From positions 1,468,680 through 1,532,679 of the forward strand of contig CBDANO010000005.1 in NCBI GenBank assembly GCA_965197665.1: a stretch of 64,000 nucleotides of DNA, in the 5' to 3' direction. Numbering within the stretch: the first letter of the stretch is position 1; each line of letters opens with the position of its first letter. Below the pieces are notes generated by a model. It had not been told where the DNA came from, made no database searches, and saw only the letters and a list, made by a program, of their open reading frames with translations. Origin of the DNA: CBDANO01 sp965197665. GTDB lineage: Bacteria; Chloroflexota; Dehalococcoidia; Lucifugimonadales; UBA3495. Positions 16,411 to 25,358 of this stretch are shown piece by piece. Position numbers and translations under genes: made by a program.

Positions 16411-16601
16411 TCGTTCCGGCCATTGGCCACGTTAAGCTAACAAGCTTGCTTTTGTTCATGTACAATTGTCGAGATAGTCGCGTCCCCGGTCAGAAGCCGG
16501 CAGCGTGGTTGGCCCGCCGGGGCGGGGCAATCTCCGCGTTATGCTTGGACAGGAGATAAGAAACCTGCACGCACCGAGTTAGATTCCAAGAGGGGAAGGT
16601 T

Positions 16602-18173
16602 ATGCTGGACCTGTTGATTCACGGTGGCCTGATAGTTGACGGCACGGGCAGCGCCGGGTTCTACGGCGCCGTCGCCGTGCAGGGAGATACGGTCCGCCTC
16701 CTCAGGGGAGACGTAAGCGACGTCGAAGCGGGGAGGATCATAGACGCCGACGGACTCGTCGTATGTCCAGGTTTCATCGACCTTCATTCCCACGGGGGCC
16801 TAGTCATCCTTGGAGAGCCGGAGCACGAGCCCAAGGTCCGCCAAGGGGTTACCACGGAGCTTATCGGAATCGACGGGAACTCCGTGGCCCCGTTCAAGAC
16901 CCAGGAGGACCTGCACAAGTTCATCGAGTTGGACGCCGGGTTAAACGGCAAGCCTCCCTTGCCGGCCCAATGGGCCAGCGTGTCTGACTATTTGGGAATG
17001 TTCGACAACAAGGTGGCCGTCAACATCTGCTACATTCTCGGCAACTCCCCCGTTCGCATCTGGTCCCTGGGCTGGGACCAGCGCCCCACCACCGGCCCCG
17101 AGTTGCAAGACATGAAGTCGGTAGTCAGGGAAGCCATGGAAGAGGGCGCCTGCGGCCTCTCAACGGGACTGGACTACCCGCCGGGCAGCTACGCCGATAC
17201 GGCGGAGCTAACCGCCCTATGCCAGGAGGTTGCCCGTCTCGGAGGAATCTACCACACCCACGTGCGCTACGGGTTGGGCGACCGCTTCTTGGACCCCTTC
17301 AAGGAGGCTTTCGAGATCGCGCAGGGCAGCGGCGCGCCGCTGCACATCACCCACTTTGCCCAGCGCGCGGAAAACCAAGCCGGCGCCCGCCGCCTGCTGG
17401 AGTACGTGGAGAACCAGCGGGAACAGGGGGCCGACGTAACCTTCGATACCTTTCCCTACGCGGTGGGAAGCACCCGGTTGCTAATCATGCTCCCCCAATG
17501 GACCCACGACGGAGGCCCCGACAAGCTCAAGGAGGTGCTCAAATCCGAGGAAGCAAGGAAGCGTCTCAGAAAAGAAGTGCACGGCGGCATAAGCTGGGAT
17601 GAGGTCTGGCTTACCTACTTCGATCAACCCCATAACCGGCAGTACGACGGCCGCTCCGCAGCGGAAATCGCCCACATGATGAACAAGGGAGTAGTGGACG
17701 CCATATGCGACTTGCTCTTGGACGAGAACTTGCAAATCTCCTTCACCGGGACTTATCGCAACGGCGCGACGGTCCCTCTGTTCATGGCCCATCCGCTGTG
17801 CCTGGTGGGCAGCGACGCCGTGATGTTGGGTGAATTCCCCAACCCACAAACCTACGGGACCTTCCCCTATATCCTGTCGGAGTACGTTCGGGAGGAGCGC
17901 TGGGAGTCCCTGCCCGAGGCCATCCGCAAGATGACCTCTTACGCGGCCCAGCGTCTCGGCTTGCCGGACCGGGGAATTCTTCGTGACGGCATGAAGGCGG
18001 ACATAGTCGTGTTCGACGCCGAGAAGGTAAAAGGCCCGGCCACGCGGCACGACCCCAAGCAGTTCCCTGTCGGCATACCATACGTGTTGGTCAACGGCCA
18101 GGTAGTGATTGACAACGAGGAGCACACCGGCGCTCTTCCCGGCCGCGCCCTTCGCCACAAGCACCGCGGATGA
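16602..18173 (+). CDS. D-aminoacylase-family amidohydrolase, copy A
   Basis: A 523-residue amidohydrolase (AmidohydroL_3) starting LDLLIHGGLIVDGTG. The metal ligands are H62 and H64 (IDLHSHGG); later conserved His are in YHTHVR and LHITHF. Where classical D-aminoacylases have GNCG, with Cys as a metal ligand, this protein has IGIDGNS (D91). Its C-terminus RGILRDGMKADIVVFD is the usual beta-sandwich closure. A close paralogue lies at 25359. It would hydrolyse an N-acyl amino acid, dihydropyrimidine-like ring or another amide. GGGGAAGG precedes the ATG. Confidence 0.85.
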   Translation: MLDLLIHGGLIVDGTGSAGFYGAVAVQGDTVRLLRGDVSDVEAGRIIDADGLVVCPGFIDLHSHGGLVILGEPEHEPKVRQGVTTELIGIDGNSVAPFKTQEDLHKFIELDAGLNGKPPLPAQWASVSDYLGMFDNKVAVNICYILGNSPVRIWSLGWDQRPTTGPELQDMKSVVREAMEEGACGLSTGLDYPPGSYADTAELTALCQEVARLGGIYHTHVRYGLGDRFLDPFKEAFEIAQGSGAPLHITHFAQRAENQAGARRLLEYVENQREQGADVTFDTFPYAVGSTRLLIMLPQWTHDGGPDKLKEVLKSEEARKRLRKEVHGGISWDEVWLTYFDQPHNRQYDGRSAAEIAHMMNKGVVDAICDLLLDENLQISFTGTYRNGATVPLFMAHPLCLVGSDAVMLGEFPNPQTYGTFPYILSEYVREERWESLPEAIRKMTSYAAQRLGLPDRGILRDGMKADIVVFDAEKVKGPATRHDPKQFPVGIPYVLVNGQVVIDNEEHTGALPGRALRHKHRG

Positions 18174-18191
18174 CCGCGAAGGGCTGTAGCT

Positions 18192-19565
18192 TCACTCCTT
18201 AGAAGCCGGCGGCGGCAGGCCGTTTTCGAAGCAGTAATACAGCGTTTGATAGGGCCGCCTGAAGTCTATTACGTCTTCAACCACGTCGTGGGGGGCTTCA
18301 TTTTCGACCAAGACTCGCGCCATGAACTCCGCGATGGTTTCCATTTCCCGCTCCCCCATCCCCAAGCGGGTCACCTCGATGGTGCCCATACGCAACCCGC
18401 TGGGACGGTCCCAGTCCTCCGGCCTGTCGCTGGGCAGCAGGTTCTTGTTAGTCACTATGTTGCCCAACGCCAAGCGCCGCGCCGCCTCGAAGCCTCCGCC
18501 GAACCGGCCCACGTCGGCCACGACCTGGTGGGTGGCGGTATAGCCCTTGTGCGCCCCCAGCAAAGGAACGCCCCTGCGGTCGAGGGCAGCGGCCAAGGCT
18601 TGCGCGTTGCGGACTATTTGCCCCATGTAGGCTTGGCCGAAAGCCAGCAGCTCGGCCGCGGAGAAAGCCAACGCGGCCACTCTGTTAACCTGATGGGTCG
18701 CCACCAGCACAGGGAAGATAGCGTCGGTTAACGGAGCGGTCAGTTCCGGGTCGTCCCAAACCAGGATCCCGCTTTGAGGTCCGCTGAAGGTCTTGCCCCC
18801 CGATCCGGTCATAACCGCCGCGCCTTCTCGCAGGGGGTCTTGAAACTGCCCGCCCGCAACCAAGCCTAGTTGATGGGCGCCGTCGAAGAATATATGCCCG
18901 CCCCAGTCGGCGACGATATCCCGCATTTCCCTGACGGGAAAGGGGAACAGGGTCATCGAAAGACCCAGAGCAACGACCTTGGGCCGGACCAGCGGCGCCA
19001 TTTCGCGGAAAAGGTCCAGGTCGACCTCCAACTCCACCGGGTCGAAGGGGAGGTCCACGATCTTCAGGCCTCTAACGCCCGCGGGTCCGTCGCTGCGGTT
19101 GCTGGAATGACCGCCAAAGGGTTGGGGGACGCTCATGATCACGTCGCCGGGTTCCGTAAGGGCCGTATACACCGCCATATTGCCGATCATGCTTGCCACC
19201 AGCCGATGATCGGCGTAACGGGCGGAGAAGACCTTCTTCAACAGCTCCACGCACAGGGCTTCGATTTCGTCGATGTGCTGGGTCCCGGCGAACCACCGGT
19301 TTGCATCGCCGATATGCCCCTCGGCGGCCCGGGTGCCTACCTCGGCAGACAAAAGGGACCTCACCGTGGGGCTGGTCGGCGCCTCGGGGGCCAGCAGATT
19401 GATGCACAGCCGGCCACGCCACTCTTCATTGCGAGAGACTGCGGAGAGCACGGCCTCCCCCATTTCCTCGGGGGAGCGGCAGGCTTCCAGCACCTCCCGG
19501 GCCTGCGCCAAGAACGCCGGGTCGTGCACCTCGAAGGGAACGGACGCCTCACTGGCTAGTGACAT
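18192..19565 (-). CDS. Serine hydroxymethyltransferase-like PLP enzyme
   Basis: A 457-residue fold-type I PLP protein related to SHMT. It shows the SHMT-like start (NLLAPEAPTSPTVRSLL...GTRAAEGHIGDANRWFAGTQHIDEIE), the PLP-binding D228 and H231 in FFDGAHQLG, and the Schiff-base Lys at K258 in GSGGKTFSGPQSG. True SHMTs have THK at that site; the His is replaced by Gly. I chose the ATG at 19565 because AAGGA lies just upstream and the 38 codons before it are Pro/Arg-rich and unlike the family. A different aldol-type or racemase substrate is likely. Confidence 0.8.
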   Translation of the reverse strand: MSLASEASVPFEVHDPAFLAQAREVLEACRSPEEMGEAVLSAVSRNEEWRGRLCINLLAPEAPTSPTVRSLLSAEVGTRAAEGHIGDANRWFAGTQHIDEIEALCVELLKKVFSARYADHRLVASMIGNMAVYTALTEPGDVIMSVPQPFGGHSSNRSDGPAGVRGLKIVDLPFDPVELEVDLDLFREMAPLVRPKVVALGLSMTLFPFPVREMRDIVADWGGHIFFDGAHQLGLVAGGQFQDPLREGAAVMTGSGGKTFSGPQSGILVWDDPELTAPLTDAIFPVLVATHQVNRVAALAFSAAELLAFGQAYMGQIVRNAQALAAALDRRGVPLLGAHKGYTATHQVVADVGRFGGGFEAARRLALGNIVTNKNLLPSDRPEDWDRPSGLRMGTIEVTRLGMGEREMETIAEFMARVLVENEAPHDVVEDVIDFRRPYQTLYYCFENGLPPPASKE

Positions 19566-19716
19566 GAAGTTGATTCCTTCTTCAAAACTCGGAGGGGGCC
19601 TTGCTGCTCGTTGGCCCTTCAAACCATCTTCCGGTTTACCCGGTTGCACATTGTAGACAGTTAATAGCCAGTCTATCACTTACCTTGAAAATCTGCGGCC
19701 CGCGCCAAACAGTCTA

Positions 19717-19745
19717 TTGACACCCTCGACGCCCCCAAATACACT
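19717..19745 (+). promoter_or_regulatory. Putative promoter for the DUF3500 gene
   Basis: TTGACA, a 17-base spacer, then TACACT. Transcription would start about 70 bases before the ATG at 19823. Confidence 0.55.
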
Positions 19746-19822
19746 CGGAACAGCCCGCAGCCTTACCATTGTACTTTCATGTACTTTCAGGTTGACGCAT
19801 TCGCACCCCGGAGGAATGAAGC

Positions 19823-20809
19823 ATGGCGAATCAAGGGGGGATTTCCGACGCAGCAGCGCCGATGCAGGAGATTTGCAGCGCCTTCTTGGACAGCCTGTCG
19901 GATCAGCAAAAGGCCAAGGCTACCTATAGCTATCAGGACGGCGAGCGGGTCTTCTGGTACTATCCGCCGCTCAACCGCCACGGCCTGCCCCTGCGAGACA
20001 TGGACGCCGGGCAGCGGGAACTGGCCTATCGGATCATGGCCAGCGGCTTGACCGAGAGGTCCTACGAGCAAGCAAAGCTGATCATCGATCACGAGTTGGT
20101 GCTGGGCCCGCTGGAGAAGGAGCAAGGCAAGACCACCTTTGTCCGGGACCCGGAACTCTACTATTTCACGGTCTTTGGCGAACCGGGCGGCGCCGACCCT
20201 TGGGGCTGGCGCGCCGAAGGACACCACGTATCCCTTCACTTCAGCGTCTGGGGCGAAAAGGTATTGTCCGTAACCCCCTTCTTCTTCGGCGCCAACCCCG
20301 CGGAAGTGCGAAAGGGGCCCAAAACCGGCCTGCGGATACTGGGGGCCAGGGAGGACCTGGCTTTCGAGTTGATGGACACCTTGGACAAGGGGCAAAGGAG
20401 CGCAGCCGTGATATACGACAAGGCGCCGTTGGACATCCTTACCTACAACAGCTCCAAAGCGTCCCTGCCTCGGGAGCAGGGGCTTCCCGCTTCCCGCATG
20501 TCCGGGACCCAAAAAGAAATAATGATGTCTCTAGTCAGCGAGTACGTAAGCCAAGTCCGCGGCGACCTGTCCCGGGAACGGCTGGACGCCATCAAAGAAC
20601 GGGGCATCGACGGGTTCCACTTCGCTTGGGCGGGGCCCATCGACAAAAGCGCCGAGCACTATTACCGGGTCCACGGCGGTGATTTTCTGGTGGAGTTCGA
20701 CAACCGGCAAGACGGGGCCAACCACATCCACTCCGTCTGGCGAGACGTGGAAAACGACTTCGCCCAAGACGTGCTGCGGGAGCACCTGCTCCTATACCAC
20801 GTGATCTAG
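19823..20809 (+). CDS. DUF3500 protein
   Basis: A 328-residue protein that I recognise as DUF3500 from its ends: an N-terminal MQEICSAFLDSLSDQQKAKATY segment and the C-terminal block HYYRVHGGDFLVEFDNRQDGANHIHSVWRDVENDF. The middle has GHHVSLHFSVWG and TPFFFGANPAEV. There is no signal peptide. The family has no settled function. GGAGGAATGAAGC precedes the ATG, a strong ribosome site. It appears to be a single-gene unit, convergent with the kinase-like gene that follows. Confidence 0.85.
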   Translation: MANQGGISDAAAPMQEICSAFLDSLSDQQKAKATYSYQDGERVFWYYPPLNRHGLPLRDMDAGQRELAYRIMASGLTERSYEQAKLIIDHELVLGPLEKEQGKTTFVRDPELYYFTVFGEPGGADPWGWRAEGHHVSLHFSVWGEKVLSVTPFFFGANPAEVRKGPKTGLRILGAREDLAFELMDTLDKGQRSAAVIYDKAPLDILTYNSSKASLPREQGLPASRMSGTQKEIMMSLVSEYVSQVRGDLSRERLDAIKERGIDGFHFAWAGPIDKSAEHYYRVHGGDFLVEFDNRQDGANHIHSVWRDVENDFAQDVLREHLLLYHVI

Positions 20810-20831
20810 CGCCCCCCGCAGTCCGGGACCC

Positions 20832-21443
20832 CTACCGGCCTATCAAGCTCTTAATTTCCTCCACCGCCTTGGGGAGTTGGTTGTTAATCACGACCGGCTG
20901 CCGGTGGAGCCGGGCCAGATTCAGGATACCGTCTTGGAATCGGACCAAGCGGTCCAATTGGGCGTCGGAGAGTCTGCGCCTAGAGTGATTGGGGCTAAGG
21001 ACCCGCCGCTTCAGCGCTTCCCGGTCGGGCACGTCCAGAATGCACAACAGCGCCGGGCCCAGCGCGTCAAGGTCTAGGACGCCCGGAAGAAAGTGACTGC
21101 CCTCCAGTACCAGCCCAATACCTTCTCGCGCGGCCCGGGCGACGCACGATTCAATCGAAGGCTTGAGCAGCCGCGACTGGCGGACCGCTCCCTCCAGAAG
21201 CCGGCTGTCGCTGGCGCCGCCGGGGGCGGCGCCGTCCAAGGCTTGATACGCATCGTAGCTGTGGTGTTTCAGCAGCTTGGCGTCAGACTCCGGTAGCATG
21301 TGGGAGATGCTGGCCCGGATGAACCCGGTGCTCAAATGATGAGACAGGCCCAACTCATTGACCAGTACGTTGGCAATGGTGGTCTTACCCGTACCGGGCG
21401 CTCCCCCCAGTAGGATTACCAGGGGCGTGTCTCCGTCAGTCAC
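20832..21443 (-). CDS. P-loop kinase, 2-phosphoglycerate kinase-like
   Basis: A 203-residue nucleotide-binding protein. The Walker A is GGAPGTGKTTIAN at about residues 13-25; the DLSTGF-like substrate region is HHLSTGFIRASI; the middle LVLEGSHFLPG resembles 2-phosphoglycerate kinases of archaeal type. Such kinases make cyclic 2,3-diphosphoglycerate precursors in archaea, but bacterial relatives have unknown substrates. GTG start without a clear ribosome site, so the exact start is uncertain. Confidence 0.7.
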   Translation of the reverse strand: MTDGDTPLVILLGGAPGTGKTTIANVLVNELGLSHHLSTGFIRASISHMLPESDAKLLKHHSYDAYQALDGAAPGGASDSRLLEGAVRQSRLLKPSIESCVARAAREGIGLVLEGSHFLPGVLDLDALGPALLCILDVPDREALKRRVLSPNHSRRRLSDAQLDRLVRFQDGILNLARLHRQPVVINNQLPKAVEEIKSLIGR

Positions 21444-21787
21444 GAACGATGGCCTAGGTCCCGTTTGATGACTCCCCCTTCGCTGCCTGGTCGATTCCCG
21501 TTGCGGGCCGCATATCCCAGTGTCTCGCGGGCTGCGCTCCCGTCGTCAGTCTTGCCCTTGGCCGGGCTTCATTACCGCCGCCTCCGGAGCCATAGCTCTC
21601 AGCGAGTTTACGTAGGCCGGTCTTTGGTGTCAACCTTTCCTGGCGGTCCGGGTGGCCTCCAGGGTTTTGCGCCGCCGTCCAGGGCCGAACGGTACGCCGA
21701 GCGTAGGTCAATTGACGCCCATTTGCGCTGATTCTATAATGGGGCGGACCCGGTCCTAAGCCTAGTACCCTTTATGCGAGCTTTAAG
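21444..21787. other. Divergent intergenic region
   Basis: No gene seen. The right half contains the strong promoter at 21712-21740. Open frames on either strand lack ribosome sites and family motifs. Confidence 0.4.
21712..21740 (+). promoter_or_regulatory. Strong sigma70-type promoter for the sdh-like operon
   Basis: TTGACG, a 17-base spacer, then a perfect TATAAT. This is one of the best promoter matches in the window. Start of transcription predicted about 40 bases before the sdhA ATG. Confidence 0.7.
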
Positions 21788-23461
21788 ATGCCCGATCACG
21801 ACGTTGTGGTAGTTGGGGGTGGATTCGCCGGCATGAGGGCCGCCATTGCGGCTAAGACGGCGGGCGCAGACGTTGCGCTGGTGTCCAAGGTATACCCGCT
21901 GCGAAGCCATTCTTCGGGTTCTCACAGCGGGATCAACGCGGCGCTGGGCCCCGGGGACTCGTGGCAGTCCCACGCTTCCGACACCGTCATAGCCGGCGAC
22001 TACCTGGCGGACCAGGATGCCGTGGAAATCCTTTGCCAGGAAGGCATCGAGGACGTTATAAAGCTGGAACACCTGGGTGTCATCTTCAGCCGCAACGGCG
22101 AGGGCGGCATCGACGTTATGCCGTTCCCCGGCTCGACCACGCCGAGGACTTGCTACGTCGGCGATTCAGCGGGGCATATCGTCTTGCAAGTCCTGTACGA
22201 GCAACTGCTGCGGACCCAAGTCCAGACCTACAACGAGTGGTTCGTAACCTCCTTGCTGGTGGAAGACGGGACCTGCCGAGGGGTTTTGGCCCGGGAGCAG
22301 TCCTCGGGGCAGTTGCAGCCGCTGAATGCCAAAGCAGTCATCCTGGCTACCGGCGGCCTGGGCCGTATGTACCAGCCAAACACGTCCTCCTTCGGCGCTA
22401 CGGCCGACGGCGCGGCGATGGCCTATCGAGCCGGGGCCTCCCTGATGGACATGGAGATGGTCCAGTACCACCCCACTACTCTCAAAGGCAGGGGGATGGT
22501 GGTGACCGAGTTGGCCCGGGGCCTGGGCGCCCACTTGGTCAACAAAGACGGCGACCGGTTCATGGAGTCCTATGCGCCGTCGACCGGTGAATTGGCGCCC
22601 CGGGACCTGTGCTCTCGCGCGGTGATGACTGAGATTGACGAAGGAAGGGGTGACGGCGGCTGCGTGTTCTTGGACATCCAGCACTTGGACGGAGCGCAAG
22701 TAGACGACCTGTTGCCCGAAACCCAATTCCTGGTAAAGAATCTGGCCAAGATCAACGCCAAGAAGCAATTGATACCGGTCCAACCGGCCATGCACCGGCC
22801 CATCGGAGGCATCCGGGTAGACCGTCACGGCGCCGCTTCCATTCCCGGGTTATACGCCGCCGGGGAGTGCGCCTGCCCGGGCGTCCACGGCGCCAATCGG
22901 CTGGGCGGCAACTCCCTGCTGGAGTGCGCCGTCTTTGGCCGGAGGGCCGGCGAGGCGGCGGCCGGCTATGCCAAGACAACTCCCCTCTCAAGAGTCTCCG
23001 AAGGGTTGCTGGCAGAGGAAGAAAAGCGTCTGCTGGAAATCGCTTCCGGCGACAGCGCCAACGACAGCATCGGCTCCATCCGCAGCGAATTGGCCCGGCT
23101 CATGCACCAAAAAGCGGGCGTATTCCGCGACGGAGAAGGGTTGCGGCAAGCATTGGGGGAGATTCAAGAATTGCGGGCCAGGTACGGGAAGGTAGGCGCG
23201 CCCAACACCGGCGGGGCTTACAACCCTTCCCTCTCGGCGGTCCTGGAGTTGGGCAATATGCTGGAGGTAGCGCAAATCATAGTGGCCGCCGCGCTGGCCA
23301 GAGAGGAGAGCCGCGGTGCCCACTACCGCACCGACAAGCCGGAACGGGACGACGCCAACTGGGCCCAACATACTATAGCTTCCTACGGGCCCGACGGGCC
23401 GACCCTGGCCTATGAGCCGGTGGTAATTACCCAATGGCAGCCCCAAAGGAGGGCCTACTAA
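21788..23461 (+). CDS. sdhA: Succinate dehydrogenase / fumarate reductase flavoprotein subunit
   Basis: The 557-residue FAD subunit that interconverts succinate and fumarate. The dinucleotide-binding VVVGGGFAGMRAAI is at residues 6-19; RSHSSGSHSGI holds the His expected to bind FAD covalently; catalytic segments are HPTTLKGRGMVVTE, AMHRPIGGI and GLYAAGECACPGVHGANRLGGNSLLE. The stop overlaps the next ATG (TAATG), giving translational coupling. The downstream partners make this a complex II with a CCG-domain third subunit instead of membrane-anchor subunits C and D. Confidence 0.95.
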   Translation: MPDHDVVVVGGGFAGMRAAIAAKTAGADVALVSKVYPLRSHSSGSHSGINAALGPGDSWQSHASDTVIAGDYLADQDAVEILCQEGIEDVIKLEHLGVIFSRNGEGGIDVMPFPGSTTPRTCYVGDSAGHIVLQVLYEQLLRTQVQTYNEWFVTSLLVEDGTCRGVLAREQSSGQLQPLNAKAVILATGGLGRMYQPNTSSFGATADGAAMAYRAGASLMDMEMVQYHPTTLKGRGMVVTELARGLGAHLVNKDGDRFMESYAPSTGELAPRDLCSRAVMTEIDEGRGDGGCVFLDIQHLDGAQVDDLLPETQFLVKNLAKINAKKQLIPVQPAMHRPIGGIRVDRHGAASIPGLYAAGECACPGVHGANRLGGNSLLECAVFGRRAGEAAAGYAKTTPLSRVSEGLLAEEEKRLLEIASGDSANDSIGSIRSELARLMHQKAGVFRDGEGLRQALGEIQELRARYGKVGAPNTGGAYNPSLSAVLELGNMLEVAQIIVAAALAREESRGAHYRTDKPERDDANWAQHTIASYGPDGPTLAYEPVVITQWQPQRRAY

Positions 23462-24420
23462 TGGAGCTTACCCTTAAAGTACGGCGGTATGACCCGGCCA
23501 CCAACGGCAAAGGCGAGTTTCAGTCGTATTCTCTAGACATCGAAGAGGAGGCAACTGTCCTCGACGCCTTGATGCGAGTCAGAGAAGAGCAAGACGGCAC
23601 TCTGGCTTTTCGAGGTACCTGCCGCAGCGGATTTTGCGGCGATTGTACGATGCGCCTCAACCGCAAGAATCGCATAGCTTGTTGCACCATCGTATCCGAC
23701 GTTGAAAAGGACGGTGAGCTTTCCGTCGAGCCGATCCGTTTGATCAACGTGTCCAAGGACATGATGTTCGACGTGGGGCCCATGGTCTACGACAAGTACC
23801 AAGCGGTGGAGCCCTGGATAGAGCCTGTCCAGCCCGAGCCCCAGCGGGAGTACCCCGTGTCCAACGAAGTTATTAAGGACCTGCGGCAGGTCATGAGTTG
23901 CACCATGTGCTGGTTGTGCGACGAGGGTTGCACCACCATGGTGGTGGATCGGAAGTTCCTAGGCCCCGCCGCTTTGACCAAGGCCTACCGAGTCGTCGCC
24001 GACCCCCGGGACGGCCGCACCACCGAGCGGTTGCACAAGCTGAGCGGCGCTGAAGGGGTGTGGGACTGTTGCCACTGCTACGAGGCGACGGAACACTGTC
24101 CCAAAGGAATCGACCCCACGGAGCGTATCTTCGCTCTGCGGAACCGGTCCATCAAGGCGGGCGCCGGCAGCCCCTCGGTCAGGAACCACTACAAGAGCTT
24201 CGCCGCCTCGGTCAAGACCCACGGCTGGCTGGATGAGACCCGCCTTGCCATCGATACCGAAGGGGGATTTACCAACATCAAGGCCCAGCTAAAGCAGTTG
24301 CCCTTGGGCTTGAAGGCCCTGCGCCGGGGTAAATTCCCCATGCCCTACTTTCTGCACCCCAAGAGGCCGGGGGCCGACAGAATCAAGAGCATCTTCCGAA
24401 AATGGGAGGCCAAGCAATAA
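23461..24420 (+). CDS. sdhB: Succinate dehydrogenase / fumarate reductase iron-sulfur subunit
   Basis: A 319-residue electron-transfer subunit. The N-terminal ferredoxin domain binds [2Fe-2S] (CRSGFCGDC plus a later Cys, residues about 55-75). The C-terminal domain has CTMCWLCDEGC and CCHCYEATEHCPKG for the other two clusters. ATG 23461 overlaps the sdhA stop, with AAGGAGGG upstream. About 70 residues longer than classical SdhB; the extra C-terminal part (about 250-319) is Lys/Arg-rich and may contact the CCG subunit or the membrane (inference). Confidence 0.95.
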   Translation: MELTLKVRRYDPATNGKGEFQSYSLDIEEEATVLDALMRVREEQDGTLAFRGTCRSGFCGDCTMRLNRKNRIACCTIVSDVEKDGELSVEPIRLINVSKDMMFDVGPMVYDKYQAVEPWIEPVQPEPQREYPVSNEVIKDLRQVMSCTMCWLCDEGCTTMVVDRKFLGPAALTKAYRVVADPRDGRTTERLHKLSGAEGVWDCCHCYEATEHCPKGIDPTERIFALRNRSIKAGAGSPSVRNHYKSFAASVKTHGWLDETRLAIDTEGGFTNIKAQLKQLPLGLKALRRGKFPMPYFLHPKRPGADRIKSIFRKWEAKQ

Positions 24421-25301
24421 TGGCTTACGCGTTCTATCCGGGCTGTGTGTCCAAGGGCGGCTGCCCAGAACTCTACCCCGCGGCGAAGATGGTGGCCGAC
24501 AAGCTGAACATCGAGCTTGTGGAGTTGACCGACGTTGGTTGCAGCGGGGCCGGCTGTCTTAGTCAAGAGGTGTCCGACCCCATCAACGCCCGCACCCTGG
24601 CCAAGGTCGAGCAAATGGGCATGATGATGATGACTATTTGCAGCACCTGCCAGGGCGTGTTTACCCAAGCCAACCACCGGCTCAAGACCAACCCGGAATA
24701 CCGTCAAAGCATCAACGAAGAGTACTTGGCCTCGGAAGGGTTGGAGTACAAGGGCACCGTCGAGGTCAAGCATTTCCTTTGGGTCTTGGACGAGGAGTTC
24801 GGCCTGGATAACCTGAAGGAAATGGTCGTGCGCCCGCTGGAGGGGCTGAACGTGGCCCCATTCTATGGCTGCTACTTGCGCCGCCCCCCGGAACTGATGG
24901 TCCCCAAGGGTTGGGAACGCCGCAAGACGGTGTTGGAAAGCACCATCGAGACTCTGGGAGGGAAAGTAACCGCCATTTCCGGCAAGGGTAAGTGCTGCGG
25001 CTTTCCGATTCTGTCCGCCAGTGAGGAGAACTCCTTGGAAATGTGCGGAACTCACACGCTGGAGGCCCGGCAAAAGGGCGCGGACTGCATGGTCACCCCA
25101 TGCCCCCTATGCCATCTGGAACTGGACGGTAAGCAGGCCGACGCCGAGCGGCACAAGAAGGAAGACATCGACATGCCTATCCTGCACCTGCCTCAATTGG
25201 TGGGGCTGGCCCTAGGTTTCACGCCCAAGGAAATGAATCTGCACCGGCACATCGTCTCCACCGATGAAGTGGTGAAGAAGCTGGAGTCGATCAGGACCTA
25301 G
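24420..25301 (+). CDS. CCG-domain protein, HdrB/SdhE-type third subunit
   Basis: A 293-residue protein with two cysteine-rich CCG-type domains like heterodisulfide reductase HdrB. Domain 1 has YPGCVSKGGC, GCSGAGC and CSTCQG; domain 2 has YGCYLRRP, GKCCGFP and TPCPLCH. In non-canonical complex II (type E) this subunit replaces the membrane anchors and passes electrons toward quinone. The ATG overlaps the sdhB stop by one base, with GGGAGG 11 bases upstream, so the three genes form one operon. No transmembrane helix is seen. Confidence 0.9.
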   Translation: MAYAFYPGCVSKGGCPELYPAAKMVADKLNIELVELTDVGCSGAGCLSQEVSDPINARTLAKVEQMGMMMMTICSTCQGVFTQANHRLKTNPEYRQSINEEYLASEGLEYKGTVEVKHFLWVLDEEFGLDNLKEMVVRPLEGLNVAPFYGCYLRRPPELMVPKGWERRKTVLESTIETLGGKVTAISGKGKCCGFPILSASEENSLEMCGTHTLEARQKGADCMVTPCPLCHLELDGKQADAERHKKEDIDMPILHLPQLVGLALGFTPKEMNLHRHIVSTDEVVKKLESIRT

Positions 25302-25358
25302 CAAAGACCCGGTCACCCAGTAAACTGCGCAATTTCTTGATTGAAGCATAAGGAGACC

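Noticed and set aside
19566..19679. 38-codon N-terminal extension of the SHMT-like protein
   Set aside because: Composition is unlike the family and a ribosome site precedes the downstream ATG.
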